From Gammaproteobacteria bacterium (GTDB taxonomy: Bacteria; Pseudomonadota; Gammaproteobacteria; Pseudomonadales; Pseudohongiellaceae), in contig JAQWPL010000006.1 of the NCBI GenBank assembly GCA_029245395.1, positions 31,205 to 95,204 of the forward strand: a stretch of 64,000 nucleotides of DNA. The letters are read 5' to 3'. Each line of letters opens with the position of its first letter. Position 1 is the stretch's first letter. This document shows positions 16,569 to 25,056 of the stretch, piece by piece. The notes beneath the pieces were generated by a model. It was not told where the DNA came from. It saw only the letters and a list, made by a program, of their open reading frames with translations, and ran no database searches. A program made the translations under genes and the position numbers.

Positions 16569-17576
16569 TTATTCAAATTTAGTTAAATCTGCAGGCTGGT
16601 GTTTCCATAGTGAGGTAATTTTCAGTTTGTTGCCCGAACCAAAAAATATCAGGATCATGGCGGTAGCAATAAAAGGTAGATGGCCAAAAATTTCCAGCAG
16701 GGCTTCGCTGTAGTTGCCGCTGGCAAAGAAAGTGATGTTGGATGTAAACATAAAGGCGGACACTACCAGGATATTGACCCGTGTTGTGGTGCCAATAATC
16801 AGGATGATGCCGAAAATCACTTCCATCATGCCTGCGCAGAAGACAAATAATTCATTGGAGAAATCGGTAAACCCCAGGTTCAACATGAAATTCCACTGGT
16901 ATTGCGCCACAAAAAATTCACCCAGGTCAGGATTCAGCAGCTTCTCGGATAATCCTAGCGATACCAGTGCAATGCCTGTCAGGATGCGTAAGGAGGCGAT
17001 CGAGTAGGCTTTCAGGTGGACTCGGTATTTTTCGGGATGAAAATTGAATAACAACAGACAGCAGGCTATTCCAGTCATATTCAGATATTCAAGAGCCACC
17101 AACGCACCGAAAGTAAAAGCAACGCCAAGGCATAGCAGAAAGAGAAGAATAGTGGCCGCAAAAATATGGAAGTTCAAAATCAGCAGAATACCAATGACAA
17201 CTTCAACGAGCAGGAAAATATTCCCCAATCCGTTTTCTGCCATCAGGTGAGGCGCAAAAATTACATCGTTGTAGGCAGACATCAACAAGGACAATCCGGT
17301 GCATAATTTCAGCAAATACATCAGGTATTCCTGACGGGTTTTTTCCAGGTTGGGTAGTACGGGAAAGCGAGAATCGAGGACTATCGAACTACCGATTAAC
17401 AACACAGCAATCCCAAGCCAGATCAGAACCGGAGTATCAAACAAGCCAAAGGGCATCTCGCTAGCTGCAACAATTGATTCTGGTGGCACAAACTATTTCA
17501 CATGGGCAAGAGCACTACCACTTCCCAACAGCGTTGATAGCACAACAACAGATTTCAATTTTCCGGATAGTCGCAT
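16569..17576 (-). pseudogene. DoxX-like multi-pass membrane protein with TAG at codon 28
   Basis: The full frame starts at ATG 17576, three bases after the uup stop codon, and has a signal sequence (KLKSVVVLSTLLGSGSALA). A TAG at 17495-17493 follows in the sequence AHVK-TAG-FVPPESIV. Related proteins read AHVKWFV here, so the amber replaces Trp (TGG to TAG). After it, about 300 residues form some eight hydrophobic helices with a C-terminal DoxX-like half (LRILTGIALVSLGLSEKLLNP). A short product could start at GTG 17489 but would lack the signal sequence. Probable operon with uup by position. Function unknown; DoxX proteins are often linked to redox or sulfur metabolism. Confidence 0.72.
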
Positions 17577-17579
17577 CGT

Positions 17580-19484
17580 TTATTGCTGCCCCTGCTCTAT
17601 TTCTTCCCAACGGGCATACAATTGTTCAAGGCTTTCCTGAGCAGCTGCCATATTTTTCAAAGTGGCATCAATGGTTCCCTGGTCATTGTCATAAAAGGTC
17701 GGATCAGAAATAGTACTTTCCAGTGCTGTCAGTTTAGTTTCTGCTGTTTCAATTTTAGCAGGTAATTGGTCCAGTTCACGCTGTACTTTATAGGATAGTT
17801 TACCTGGTCGCGGTTGTTGCTGCTGGGGTTTGGATAGTTGTTCTGTGGTTATTGTCTTGGGGTTTTCACTATTTTCTATAATAGCTTTATCAGCGAACTT
17901 ACCGCCAAGTTTAATCCAATCCTGATAGCCGCCCACGTAATGGTTTACCTCGCCATTGCCTTCAAACACGATGGAACTGGTGACCACATTGTCGAGGAAG
18001 GCGCGGTCATGACTGACCAGAAGCAGGGTGCCATCAAAGGTCAGCAGGATTTCTTCAAGCAATTCCAGTGTTTCCATGTCCAGATCGTTAGTGGGCTCAT
18101 CCAGCACTAGCACATTGGCAGGCTTACTGAACAGGCGCGCCAATATCAAGCGATTCTGTTCTCCCCCGGACAGGGATTTTACTGGTTGGCGAATGCGACC
18201 AGGTTCGAACAAGAAGTCCTGCAGGTAACTGATTACATGGACATTACGGCCGTTGATTTCGACAAATTCACCGCCATCAGCAAGATTCTCCTGCACGGTT
18301 TTTTCCGGGTCCAGTTGTTCGCGCAGCTGATCAAAATAGGCGATTTCAATTCGTGTACCAGTTTTTATTTTCCCGTGTTCAGGCTTGAGTTTGCCCAGCA
18401 GAATTTTCAAGAGAGTGGTTTTGCCATAGCCGTTAGGGCCGATCAGGCCGATACGGTCACCGCGTAAGATGGTGATAGAAAATGGCTTGATTAGCATCTC
18501 GCCGTCGAAACCATGGCTGATGTCTTCTGCCTCGACAACAATCTTGCCGGACGAATCGCTCTTATTAATCGCGATTTTGGCATTGCCCTGCAGACCGCGG
18601 CGGGCTTTGACTTCCGCACGCATTTTTTCCAGCGCGCGCACACGGCCTTCATTACGCGTACGCCTTGCCTTGATACCCTGACGAATCCAGACCTCTTCCT
18701 TAACCAGTTTCTTGTCAAACTCCTGGTTAACTTTGGCTTCAGCGGCCAACTGTTGATCGCGGTGTTTTAAAAAGCCCTGGTAGTCGTGCTGCCAGCTGAT
18801 GAGTGTGCCGCGGTCCAGTTCCATGATGCGGTTAGCAGTCCTTTGCAGGAAAGAACGGTCATGGGTAATCAGGACAATAGCGCCGCGAAAATCCAGCAAC
18901 AGTTTTTCCAGCCACTCAATGGCTGGAATGTCCAGGTGGTTGGTGGGCTCATCCAGTAAAAGGACATCCGGATCAATAACCAGAGCGCGGGCCAGGGCAG
19001 CGCGGCGGGTCCAGCCGCCAGACAGAGTAGACATGAGATCATCTGCAGGCAACTGCAACTGGCTGATCACCGTTTCCACTTTGTTCTGGAATTTCCAGCC
19101 ATCGAGCACATCAATGTCATGTTGAAGCTGCTCCATTTTTTTCAGGCTGGCGTCATCTGAAGCTGTGGTTAAAAGTTGGTGGTAGTCGCTCAGCAGTTTG
19201 CCGATATTTTCCAGACCACCGGCCACAAAATCGTAAACTGTTTCCTTTGCCTGTAAAGGCAGTTCCTGATCAAGGTATGCTACTTTTGAACCAGGCTGTA
19301 GCCAACGCTCGCCGGCATCAGGTTTGACTTCATCGGTAAGGATTTTTAGCAGCGAGCTTTTGCCTACACCATTGCGGCCCAGCAATCCGATTCTGTCACC
19401 GGCATCAATGACCATGGCTTCTTTGTCGAGCAACACGTGCGGGCCATAGGCCAGGTGAATGTTTTTCAGGGTTAAAAGGGGCAT
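17580..19484 (-). CDS. uup: ABC-F family ATPase Uup
   Basis: 634 residues with two ABC domains on one chain and no membrane segment. Domain 1: Walker A GRNGVGKSS, signature LSGGWTRR, Walker B LLLDEPTNHLD. Domain 2: GPNGYGKTT, LSGGEQNR, VLVLDEPTNDLD. Between them is the charged P-site linker, and the C-terminal 85 residues form the Uup coiled-coil DNA-binding domain (SYKVQRELDQLPAKIETAE). Uup acts in the cytoplasm on ribosomes and on branched DNA and lowers precise excision of transposons. Length and motif order fit. It is followed closely by the DoxX-like gene and is divergent from the operon at 19.7 kb. Confidence 0.92.
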   Translation of the reverse strand: MPLLTLKNIHLAYGPHVLLDKEAMVIDAGDRIGLLGRNGVGKSSLLKILTDEVKPDAGERWLQPGSKVAYLDQELPLQAKETVYDFVAGGLENIGKLLSDYHQLLTTASDDASLKKMEQLQHDIDVLDGWKFQNKVETVISQLQLPADDLMSTLSGGWTRRAALARALVIDPDVLLLDEPTNHLDIPAIEWLEKLLLDFRGAIVLITHDRSFLQRTANRIMELDRGTLISWQHDYQGFLKHRDQQLAAEAKVNQEFDKKLVKEEVWIRQGIKARRTRNEGRVRALEKMRAEVKARRGLQGNAKIAINKSDSSGKIVVEAEDISHGFDGEMLIKPFSITILRGDRIGLIGPNGYGKTTLLKILLGKLKPEHGKIKTGTRIEIAYFDQLREQLDPEKTVQENLADGGEFVEINGRNVHVISYLQDFLFEPGRIRQPVKSLSGGEQNRLILARLFSKPANVLVLDEPTNDLDMETLELLEEILLTFDGTLLLVSHDRAFLDNVVTSSIVFEGNGEVNHYVGGYQDWIKLGGKFADKAIIENSENPKTITTEQLSKPQQQQPRPGKLSYKVQRELDQLPAKIETAETKLTALESTISDPTFYDNDQGTIDATLKNMAAAQESLEQLYARWEEIEQGQQ

Positions 19485-19664
19485 GGCAGAGAATTATTTC
19501 CTATGTTGCTGTTCAACCAGGACATGGAAAGCTGTGGTGATTGTGGTGATAGGGGTGATAAAAGGTGCATTAGTCGGGTCTTTAAAAAGTAATGGTAAGT
19601 ATTTATGTGCTGCTAATCCCGGGATGCCGCAGTTTACAGAAATTCCCGTCGATGTGGTGAGAAA

Positions 19665-19772
19665 ATGATGAAAACTAACCTGTATCGCAACCGAGAGCGC
19701 CGCGCTGGACTTGTTTTGCCAGCACGTCTATTCTCAAATTTCGAGGATTACCCAGGGGAGGCTATGTTATGA
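19665..19772 (+). CDS. possible 35-residue leader peptide
   Basis: ATGATG at 19665 has a GGTGAG site just upstream and opens a 36-codon frame, rich in Arg at its start (YRNRERRAG) and ending with YPGEAML. Its TGA at 19770-19772 overlaps the ATG of the next gene (ATGA), the arrangement of translational coupling. That gene's own GGGGAGG site lies inside the small frame. No homolog is recognised. It may be a real small gene, a regulatory leader, or chance. Confidence 0.35.
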   Translation: MMKTNLYRNRERRAGLVLPARLFSNFEDYPGEAML

Positions 19773-20353
19773 CGGAACCAGCAGGATTTTTCCAGAAGCA
19801 TCTCATTCTGGTGGTGAGCGTTTCGTTACCACTACTCCTTGTTCTGTTGTTCGCAATCGCTATGGCCATTCCCAGACTCAGTGTCGAGCCGCCTCAACAT
19901 GCATTGCTAGTCAGTACACTCTGGTATCAGGATGGTCGTCAGGTGAACGGGAACCTGCATTTTGAAGTTAACGAAGGGCAATTGTATTTCCGTTTTAATG
20001 CCAACCCCAACCCGAATTTTATTCTTCCTGTTTCAAGGCTACATTTATTTGAGCCATCAACTGGTGCGCTGCAGGAAATTAATTATGCCGTGCCGAATGT
20101 ACTGGAGGACAACACTTTATATCCCGTGGTGGAGCTTGAGGATATTGATTTCAGTGGAAGCAGCCTTTCTCCTGACGGATATGTCTTTGACAACAGTTAC
20201 CGGGGGTCACGGGGTTTTCTGTTCATGAATGGTTATCGTTACAGCGCCAAGATTGAAAAGCAGGGCAGGGTTGTCAAAATTCCTGCTATAAATGATGCCC
20301 AGTTTGCTGGCAGTCCCCAGTTCGTTGCCTGGATGGAAGAAGAGAGTAACTGA
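19769..20353 (+). CDS. single-pass membrane protein of unknown function
   Basis: 194 residues. One hydrophobic helix (ILVVSVSLPLLLVLLFAIAMAI) near the N-terminus anchors a periplasmic beta-rich domain with no Cys. I see no known motif. It has LVSTLWYQDGRQVNGNLHF, then strands ending VVKIPAIND. The stop overlaps the start of the DUF2157-like gene by one base, so these two are translated together and probably act together in the membrane. Proteins with GDYXXLXY domains often sit beside DUF2157 genes, but that motif is not visible here. Start ATG 19769 with GGGGAGG about ten bases upstream. Confidence 0.75.
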   Translation: MTEPAGFFQKHLILVVSVSLPLLLVLLFAIAMAIPRLSVEPPQHALLVSTLWYQDGRQVNGNLHFEVNEGQLYFRFNANPNPNFILPVSRLHLFEPSTGALQEINYAVPNVLEDNTLYPVVELEDIDFSGSSLSPDGYVFDNSYRGSRGFLFMNGYRYSAKIEKQGRVVKIPAINDAQFAGSPQFVAWMEEESN

Positions 20354-21279
20354 TGTCGGAGAAAGCGAAAGCAATCGAGGACATCCTGGCACTGATCAGG
20401 CAACACAATATTTCTGTGGATGAAATCACCAGTGCTATTGAAGGTGGCGGTGAAGAAAATTCCCTTACTGGCAGCGGCAGAATATTTGCCTATATCGGCG
20501 GGATATTCATCCTTTGTGGGCTCGGATTTTTTATCGAGACTTTCTGGGACAATATGAACGCCGCCGCCAGGATCATCCTCTATCTTGGTTCCGGAGTGGT
20601 GTTGTTCATTATTGCTCAGGTGCTTGCCAGTCAATCCCATTATCTGCGTACCGCCATGCCTTTGTTTATTCTCGCCGCTGTGTTTCAGTCCGGCGGCATT
20701 ATGGTGGCCTTTGATGAGCTGGGTACAGGCGGAGATGTCCGCCATGCGATCATCGCTGCATCCCTGGTAATGCTCGTGCAAAACCTGCTTGTCTTTCACG
20801 TCTTCAGGCTTGGGGTGCTGCTGTACATTGCCTTTGTGTTCGGCCTGGCCCTTGTGGTGGATGTGCTTGAAATCATCGGCAGTGACGAGGAATGGAATGC
20901 GGCCATCGCCGGCTCACTGGTGCTTGGGTTCAGTTATGTAATCAATGGCACGACCTGGCGCCATCTGACACCCGGCTGGTTTTTCATTGGCGGGGTGTTG
21001 GCAGGCGGCGGATTATTCGGGGTGCTTGAAGGCACTCCTTTCCACCTTCTTTATATAGGCTTGTCGGCCGGGCTGTTCTATCTCAGCATCCTGGTGCGCA
21101 GTCGAACTTTATTGTTTGTTGCCACTTGCACGATGATTGGCTATTTGAGCTACTTCACCAGTGAATATTTTGCTGACTCTATCGGCTGGCCTATCTCACT
21201 GATCATCATCGGTTTCATTCTGATCGGGTTCAGCATGCTGGCGCTGAATATCAATCGAAAATACTTACAGGCAGGGTAA
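20353..21279 (+). CDS. DUF2157-like polytopic membrane protein
   Basis: 308 residues. A cytoplasmic N-terminus of about 45 residues (KAKAIEDILALIRQHNIS, EITSAIEGG) is followed by about nine membrane helices (from IFAYIGGIFILCGLGFFIE to a last helix SLIIIGFILIGFSMLAL). The pattern of a short helical head then paired helices resembles DUF2157 proteins. Function is unknown. It overlaps both neighbours by one base (TGATG at the 5' end and TAATG at the 3' end), within a tight operon, suggesting fixed stoichiometry. Confidence 0.78.
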   Translation: MSEKAKAIEDILALIRQHNISVDEITSAIEGGGEENSLTGSGRIFAYIGGIFILCGLGFFIETFWDNMNAAARIILYLGSGVVLFIIAQVLASQSHYLRTAMPLFILAAVFQSGGIMVAFDELGTGGDVRHAIIAASLVMLVQNLLVFHVFRLGVLLYIAFVFGLALVVDVLEIIGSDEEWNAAIAGSLVLGFSYVINGTTWRHLTPGWFFIGGVLAGGGLFGVLEGTPFHLLYIGLSAGLFYLSILVRSRTLLFVATCTMIGYLSYFTSEYFADSIGWPISLIIIGFILIGFSMLALNINRKYLQAG

Positions 21280-21812
21280 TGATGTTAAAGCGCAGGACTA
21301 AGAAAACAGGAATGATTCGGGGACTGCTAGGCTGCTTGCTACTGGGTTTTGCCTCTATGCTTCATGCGGCCGACCCGGGATCCCTGATGGCGCGAGTGCA
21401 GGTACTGGAAGACCGGGAGAATATCCGCAACCTGATTCTGGCTTATGGCACAGCCCATGATCATCGGGATTACCGTACTTTTTCTGCCCTGTTTGCCAGG
21501 GAAGGGGAATGGGTCAGCGGCATGGGCTCGGCCAAGGGGCCAGAGGCTATTTTTGAATTGATGGACAGCGTGATCGGTCACAACCCGTTGCCGGAAGGCT
21601 CGGGCACATTTCATATCCTGACTAATGATGTAATAGATATCACAGGTGACAGGGCATCAGCGGTCACCAAGTGGATGTATATGACACCAGGTGAAGAGGG
21701 CGAGCCTAACATCGCCGTGTTGGGACATTACGACGATGACTTTATCCGTGAAGATGGCGTCTGGAAATTTCTGCGCCGGGAAGCACCGGTGGATTTGCCC
21801 ATTGGAGAATAA
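21279..21812 (+). CDS. secreted SnoaL-like (NTF2-fold) protein
   Basis: 177 residues with an N-terminal secretory signal (MIRGLLGCLLLGFASMLHAAD) and an NTF2-like domain of the SnoaL_4 type: DRENIRNLILAYGTAHDHRDYRTFSAL (split helix) and LFAREGEWVSG, ending with VWKFLRREAPV. The conserved order equals that of the 1672-2163 protein. The gene begins in a TAATGATG overlap with the upstream membrane gene and ends overlapping the DUF6152 gene. A role in binding or converting a small hydrophobic ligand in the periplasm is plausible but only inferred from the fold. Confidence 0.8.
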   Translation: MMLKRRTKKTGMIRGLLGCLLLGFASMLHAADPGSLMARVQVLEDRENIRNLILAYGTAHDHRDYRTFSALFAREGEWVSGMGSAKGPEAIFELMDSVIGHNPLPEGSGTFHILTNDVIDITGDRASAVTKWMYMTPGEEGEPNIAVLGHYDDDFIREDGVWKFLRREAPVDLPIGE

Positions 21813-22849
21813 TGATGAATACCCGACTACTCTTCCCCCTTTTATGTCTTCTATGTATTGACGCTCAGGCCCATCACTCCAACGCGGAATACGATCGCTC
21901 TGTGGTCACAGAACTGACAGGAGAAATCGACCGGGTAATCTGGCGCAATCCCCATGTTGGGCTTTGGGTAGACGTGATAAATGAAAACGGTGGTATGGAT
22001 ACATGGCGAATGGAAGCAGCAGACCTGCTTGGTACCCAGCGACGCGGTGTGTCAGTAGGTACTTTCGAAGTTGGCCAACAGGTCACGGTGGCAGGTTTTA
22101 GTTCCACCCGCCGCGAGGCACATATGCTGGTTACTAATGTGCTGCTTCCAAATGACCTGGAAGTGCTGCTAACAGGTGCGGCACAACCGCGCTGGTCGGA
22201 ACGTATTTTGGGTGGTGGTAACTGGGTAGCTGCTGCGGCAGAAAGCGAAGCAACGCAGTTGGATATTTTCCGCGTCTGGACGCAGGAGCGCACCAACAGG
22301 CCTGACTTCACTGAGAACCCACCCTTTACATCAAGCGCCCGTGCGGCGTTTGAACAATATGATTCTTACGATGATCCAGCCCTGCAATGTATCCAGCTGG
22401 GCATGCCACGGGTGATCACTTTTGCAGGGCCTCATCCAATCGAGTTTGCACAGCGTGGTGAAAACATTGTGCTCATCGGTGAATATTTTGATATTGAGCG
22501 GGTGATCCATATGGATCAGGCAACCATTCCTGACTCAGCACAATATTCTCCACTGGGTTATTCCATCGGGCGCTGGGAAGGTGGGGGTAATGAGAGGGCT
22601 TTGATCATAGAAACCGAGAAAATAAATTATCCCTACTTTGATATCAGAGGTATGTCGGGCGCACCCCAAAGCATGGAAGCGCAATACACTGAGCGTTTTT
22701 GGCTTAATGCCCAGGGCACCGAACTGCATTACGATTTCACCATGACTGATCCCAATACTTTTACTGAAACCGTTATTGCTGAAGATTATGCGGTGTGGAA
22801 GTGGCGCCCTGAGATACGCATCATGCCGTATCAGTGTGAAGTGGATTGA
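21812..22849 (+). CDS. DUF6152 family secreted protein, long form
   Basis: 345 residues. Signal peptide (LLFPLLCLLCIDAQA) then AHHSNAEYD, the DUF6152 start. Residues about 20-115 are the DUF6152 barrel (LTGEIDRVIWRNPHVGLWVD). The remaining 230 residues form a second domain with LQCIQLGMPRVITFAGPHPIEF, LGYSIGRWEGG, LIIETEKINYPYFD and YTERFWLN. This second domain resembles the separate secreted protein at 13985-14755, so a two-gene arrangement there is a fusion here. It is last in the overlapping operon. Enzymatic function unknown. Confidence 0.8.
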   Translation: MMNTRLLFPLLCLLCIDAQAHHSNAEYDRSVVTELTGEIDRVIWRNPHVGLWVDVINENGGMDTWRMEAADLLGTQRRGVSVGTFEVGQQVTVAGFSSTRREAHMLVTNVLLPNDLEVLLTGAAQPRWSERILGGGNWVAAAAESEATQLDIFRVWTQERTNRPDFTENPPFTSSARAAFEQYDSYDDPALQCIQLGMPRVITFAGPHPIEFAQRGENIVLIGEYFDIERVIHMDQATIPDSAQYSPLGYSIGRWEGGGNERALIIETEKINYPYFDIRGMSGAPQSMEAQYTERFWLNAQGTELHYDFTMTDPNTFTETVIAEDYAVWKWRPEIRIMPYQCEVD

Positions 22850-22853
22850 TGTT

Positions 22854-22882
22854 TTGACGTTGTAACGTTATAGCGCTAAACT
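22854..22882 (+). promoter_or_regulatory. promoter and possible operator of the toxin-antitoxin pair
   Basis: TTGACG (22854-22859) and TAAACT (22877-22882) are spaced by 17 bases, a good sigma70 pair. The palindrome ACGTT-GT-AACGT overlaps the -35 box and the start of the spacer. Ribbon-helix-helix antitoxins bind such sites to repress their own operon, so this is the likely operator. Confidence 0.5.
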
Positions 22883-22920
22883 GTCTCTTTACTATCTCTA
22901 AGTTGTGGGAGGCAAATCCA

Positions 22921-23154
22921 ATGAGTGAATTATCCAAACGCGCTACTGTGTACTTCGATCCAGCCATTCATCAGGCGCTAAAGATAAAGGCGGTGACAAC
23001 ACAGCAATCATTGTCGGATATCGTAGATTCGGCACTGCGTCAGCAATTATCGGAAGATCAGGAAGACCTGAGTGCTATAGCTAGCAGGATCAGTGAACCT
23101 GAAATCTCTTATGAATCCCTGCTAGATGACCTGAAAAAACATGGCAAGATTTGA
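22921..23154 (+). CDS. ribbon-helix-helix antitoxin (CopG/RelB type)
   Basis: 77 residues from the ATG at 22921, chosen because GGGAGG stands eight bases upstream. The N-terminus has the RHH fold (KRATVYFDPAIHQALKIKA, then QQSLSDIVDSALRQQL), which binds DNA as a dimer. The acidic C-terminus (SEPEISYESLLDDLKKHGKI) would wrap and inhibit the toxin. It overlaps the toxin gene by 14 bases. Together they form a type II toxin-antitoxin module, likely autoregulated through the palindrome in its promoter. Confidence 0.85.
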   Translation: MSELSKRATVYFDPAIHQALKIKAVTTQQSLSDIVDSALRQQLSEDQEDLSAIASRISEPEISYESLLDDLKKHGKI

Positions 23155-23398
23155 GCCGCGGTTCAAACGCTCTGTTGCTAAAGATTTAAGAACCCTTCCA
23201 GCTAAAGACGTAAAAAAAATTCTCAAGCGCATCGAGAGTCTGGGAAATGATCCCAGGGGAGCGGGGTGTATAAAACTGACTGGCAAAGAGTACTATCGGG
23301 TTAGAGTAGGAAATTACCGGGTAATATATGAAGTCAGAGATACGGAACTTGTAGCCCTTGTAATCAAAGTAGGACACAGAGGCTGTGCTTACGAATAA
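23141..23398 (+). CDS. RelE/ParE family toxin (mRNA interferase type)
   Basis: 85 residues with the RelE fold: a helical hairpin (FKRSVAKDLRTLPAKDVKKILKRIESLGNDP), the strand KLTGKEYYRVRVGNYRVIYEV and the end VIKVGHRGCAYE. The YYRVRVGNYRVIY segment contains the basic residues that bind and cut mRNA on the ribosome in RelE. The usual C-terminal HR(R/K) is HRG here. It overlaps the antitoxin gene. Its 3' end forms one arm of a hairpin that may terminate both this gene and the facing one. Confidence 0.88.
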   Translation: MARFEPRFKRSVAKDLRTLPAKDVKKILKRIESLGNDPRGAGCIKLTGKEYYRVRVGNYRVIYEVRDTELVALVIKVGHRGCAYE

Positions 23399-23414
23399 GG
23401 TCTGTGTCCTACTT
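23367..23414. terminator. AAGTAGGACACAGA hairpin between convergent genes
   Basis: AAGTAGGACACAGA at 23367-23380 and its exact complement TCTGTGTCCTACTT at 23401-23414 form a perfect 14-bp stem with a 20-base loop. It spans the stop codon of the RelE-like toxin and stands between two convergent genes. It may be a bidirectional transcription stop or a repeat element that landed there. Confidence 0.6.
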
Positions 23415-23424
23415 CATTAATCCT

Positions 23425-24510
23425 TTAACGCGGTAACAGGATGTCATCCAAACGACCCGCTTCCATCATTTCATTGTAGAAAATAGTCGGATCACATGGC
23501 GGGCTTTCTAAAAGTTCATTGGCATTGCCGCGCTGTGAGCCGCGGGTGCGTACCAGCGGTGCGGTGTACAGGTCATCGTAGATAGTCATGGTGCGGCCGA
23601 TAGTCAGGCCGTCGTCTGCAATTGTCCACCTTTCTACAATGCGAGTGCCTTCGCCGCCGCTCATTTGATACCCGGAACCGTCCAGCCAGCCAGCAGCCAG
23701 ATGTGTAGTCTGGATAATCAGAGTGCGGTCTTGCCAAACACCTTTGGAAAAGCCCATGGAAGTCAGCGGCTGATCAGGTAGTGCATCGCGCCCGTCCATG
23801 TACACCCAACGCGGTGTGTTGTCCTGCAGGAAAATCATCAAGTAGTGGGAGCCGGTATCAACAACTTCCACGGGATAGGGCGAGCCGAAAATACGTGGTA
23901 AGCCGGCGGGCTGGCAGCGCAACACATGGTCATCGCCGAACACACGGCCTGTATATATTTCACTAGCTTCTGCCGTCATAGGCATGGGTTTTGGTTCAAA
24001 ATCATCTACAGTGGTTCTGAACATATAACGGTTGTCCCAAAAGCCGCTGATATCGACAGAGTATTCATTAGACTGGTACGTGTAATCAGCGGTGGGATCG
24101 GCAGTGACTTGCTGTGTGGCACCGGGGCTAACACAACGACCCAATTGGCGACCGCTTTCCAGATTGATACAGGTGGCATAGAGTTTTTTAGCACCGTCGC
24201 GGCCCAGGTTGCCAGAGGCCAGAAGAGTATCACCTTCTTTGACAGTGTCTTGAGTCCAGTTTTCCCGGCGGTAAGTAGGCAGGTTGCCTGGGGGATGCAG
24301 AGACCATTGCTCGATGGAGCCATCTGGCATTGTCATATCCACGTCATAGCGAATATGCGGGTTGGTCCACCAGACACGGGTGACTACACCGCTGACTTCA
24401 CCTTCGGCATCCTGGAATTCCGTGGCAAAGGCATGGTGGGCCAGAATTTGGCCTGAGGTTGAAGCGAGTAGCGCTGCTGCGAGTAGATTGAACCATGTAT
24501 TATTTTTCAT
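23425..24510 (-). CDS. DUF6152 family secreted protein, long form
   Basis: 361 residues with a signal peptide (FNLLAAALLASTSGQILA) and then HHAFATEF, the DUF6152 start, followed by the barrel (VSGVVTRVWWTNPHIRYDVD; GDTLLASGNLGRDG). The second domain (about 150-361) has VLRCQPAGLPRIFGSPYPVEV, LTSMGFSKGVWQDRTLIIQT and RIVERWTIADDG, matching the long form at 21812. The ATG at 24510 has a GGGGGAAAATT leader. Periplasmic; function unknown. It is the third DUF6152 protein in 10 kb, a lineage-specific expansion. Confidence 0.82.
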   Translation of the reverse strand: MKNNTWFNLLAAALLASTSGQILAHHAFATEFQDAEGEVSGVVTRVWWTNPHIRYDVDMTMPDGSIEQWSLHPPGNLPTYRRENWTQDTVKEGDTLLASGNLGRDGAKKLYATCINLESGRQLGRCVSPGATQQVTADPTADYTYQSNEYSVDISGFWDNRYMFRTTVDDFEPKPMPMTAEASEIYTGRVFGDDHVLRCQPAGLPRIFGSPYPVEVVDTGSHYLMIFLQDNTPRWVYMDGRDALPDQPLTSMGFSKGVWQDRTLIIQTTHLAAGWLDGSGYQMSGGEGTRIVERWTIADDGLTIGRTMTIYDDLYTAPLVRTRGSQRGNANELLESPPCDPTIFYNEMMEAGRLDDILLPR

Positions 24511-24566
24511 AATTTTCCCCCTAGGAATAGTGCAAGACTACAACAGAGCAGTGAGTAATTAAAAGC

Positions 24567-24977
24567 TTAAAAAGGATCCAGAAAATTTCCTGAGCGGATC
24601 AGCATATTTTCGTTGACCGGAAAGTTGTAGCGATATACCCAGGCATCAACGATTGAGCCGTCTTTAATATGGGCTTGTTGACGGCTGCGGCTATATAAAT
24701 GAGGTGTGGGAGAATGGGCAGCGCAACCCTCAAAATCATCGATACCCGCAAGATGAGATTCATCGCCATCAAAGGCATACACCTCGCCAATGACAAGATC
24801 GATGTCTTCTCGCGCAGCAACAAGGCCTGGGTAGTCGATGATGGCATACAAGCGGCCCGCCATAGTGGCACGGCTGACCAGGGAAAAATGCGGGGCTATC
24901 AATTGGCGATGACTGTCTGAATAGGTATCGCTACGCAGGGTGCCATAGACAAACAGGTAATCGATGTTTTCGGTCAT
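24567..24977 (-). CDS. gamma-glutamylcyclotransferase-like (AIG2) protein
   Basis: 136 residues of the GGCT/AIG2 fold. The start LFVYGTLRSD is the diagnostic YGTL substrate-binding loop, and the catalytic acid is probably the Glu in GEVYAFDGDE or nearby LAGIDDFEG. Family members release 5-oxoproline from gamma-glutamyl amines or dipeptides, linking to glutathione turnover. It is cytoplasmic and stands alone between the DUF6152 gene and the divergent permease gene. Confidence 0.82.
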   Translation of the reverse strand: MTENIDYLFVYGTLRSDTYSDSHRQLIAPHFSLVSRATMAGRLYAIIDYPGLVAAREDIDLVIGEVYAFDGDESHLAGIDDFEGCAAHSPTPHLYSRSRQQAHIKDGSIVDAWVYRYNFPVNENMLIRSGNFLDPF

Positions 24978-25056
24978 GGGGGAGGATGCTAAACCCTTTG
25001 GATTTGATAGTATGCTTTACAGGTAATAAATTGAACCAAGGCAGTATACCGGACTC

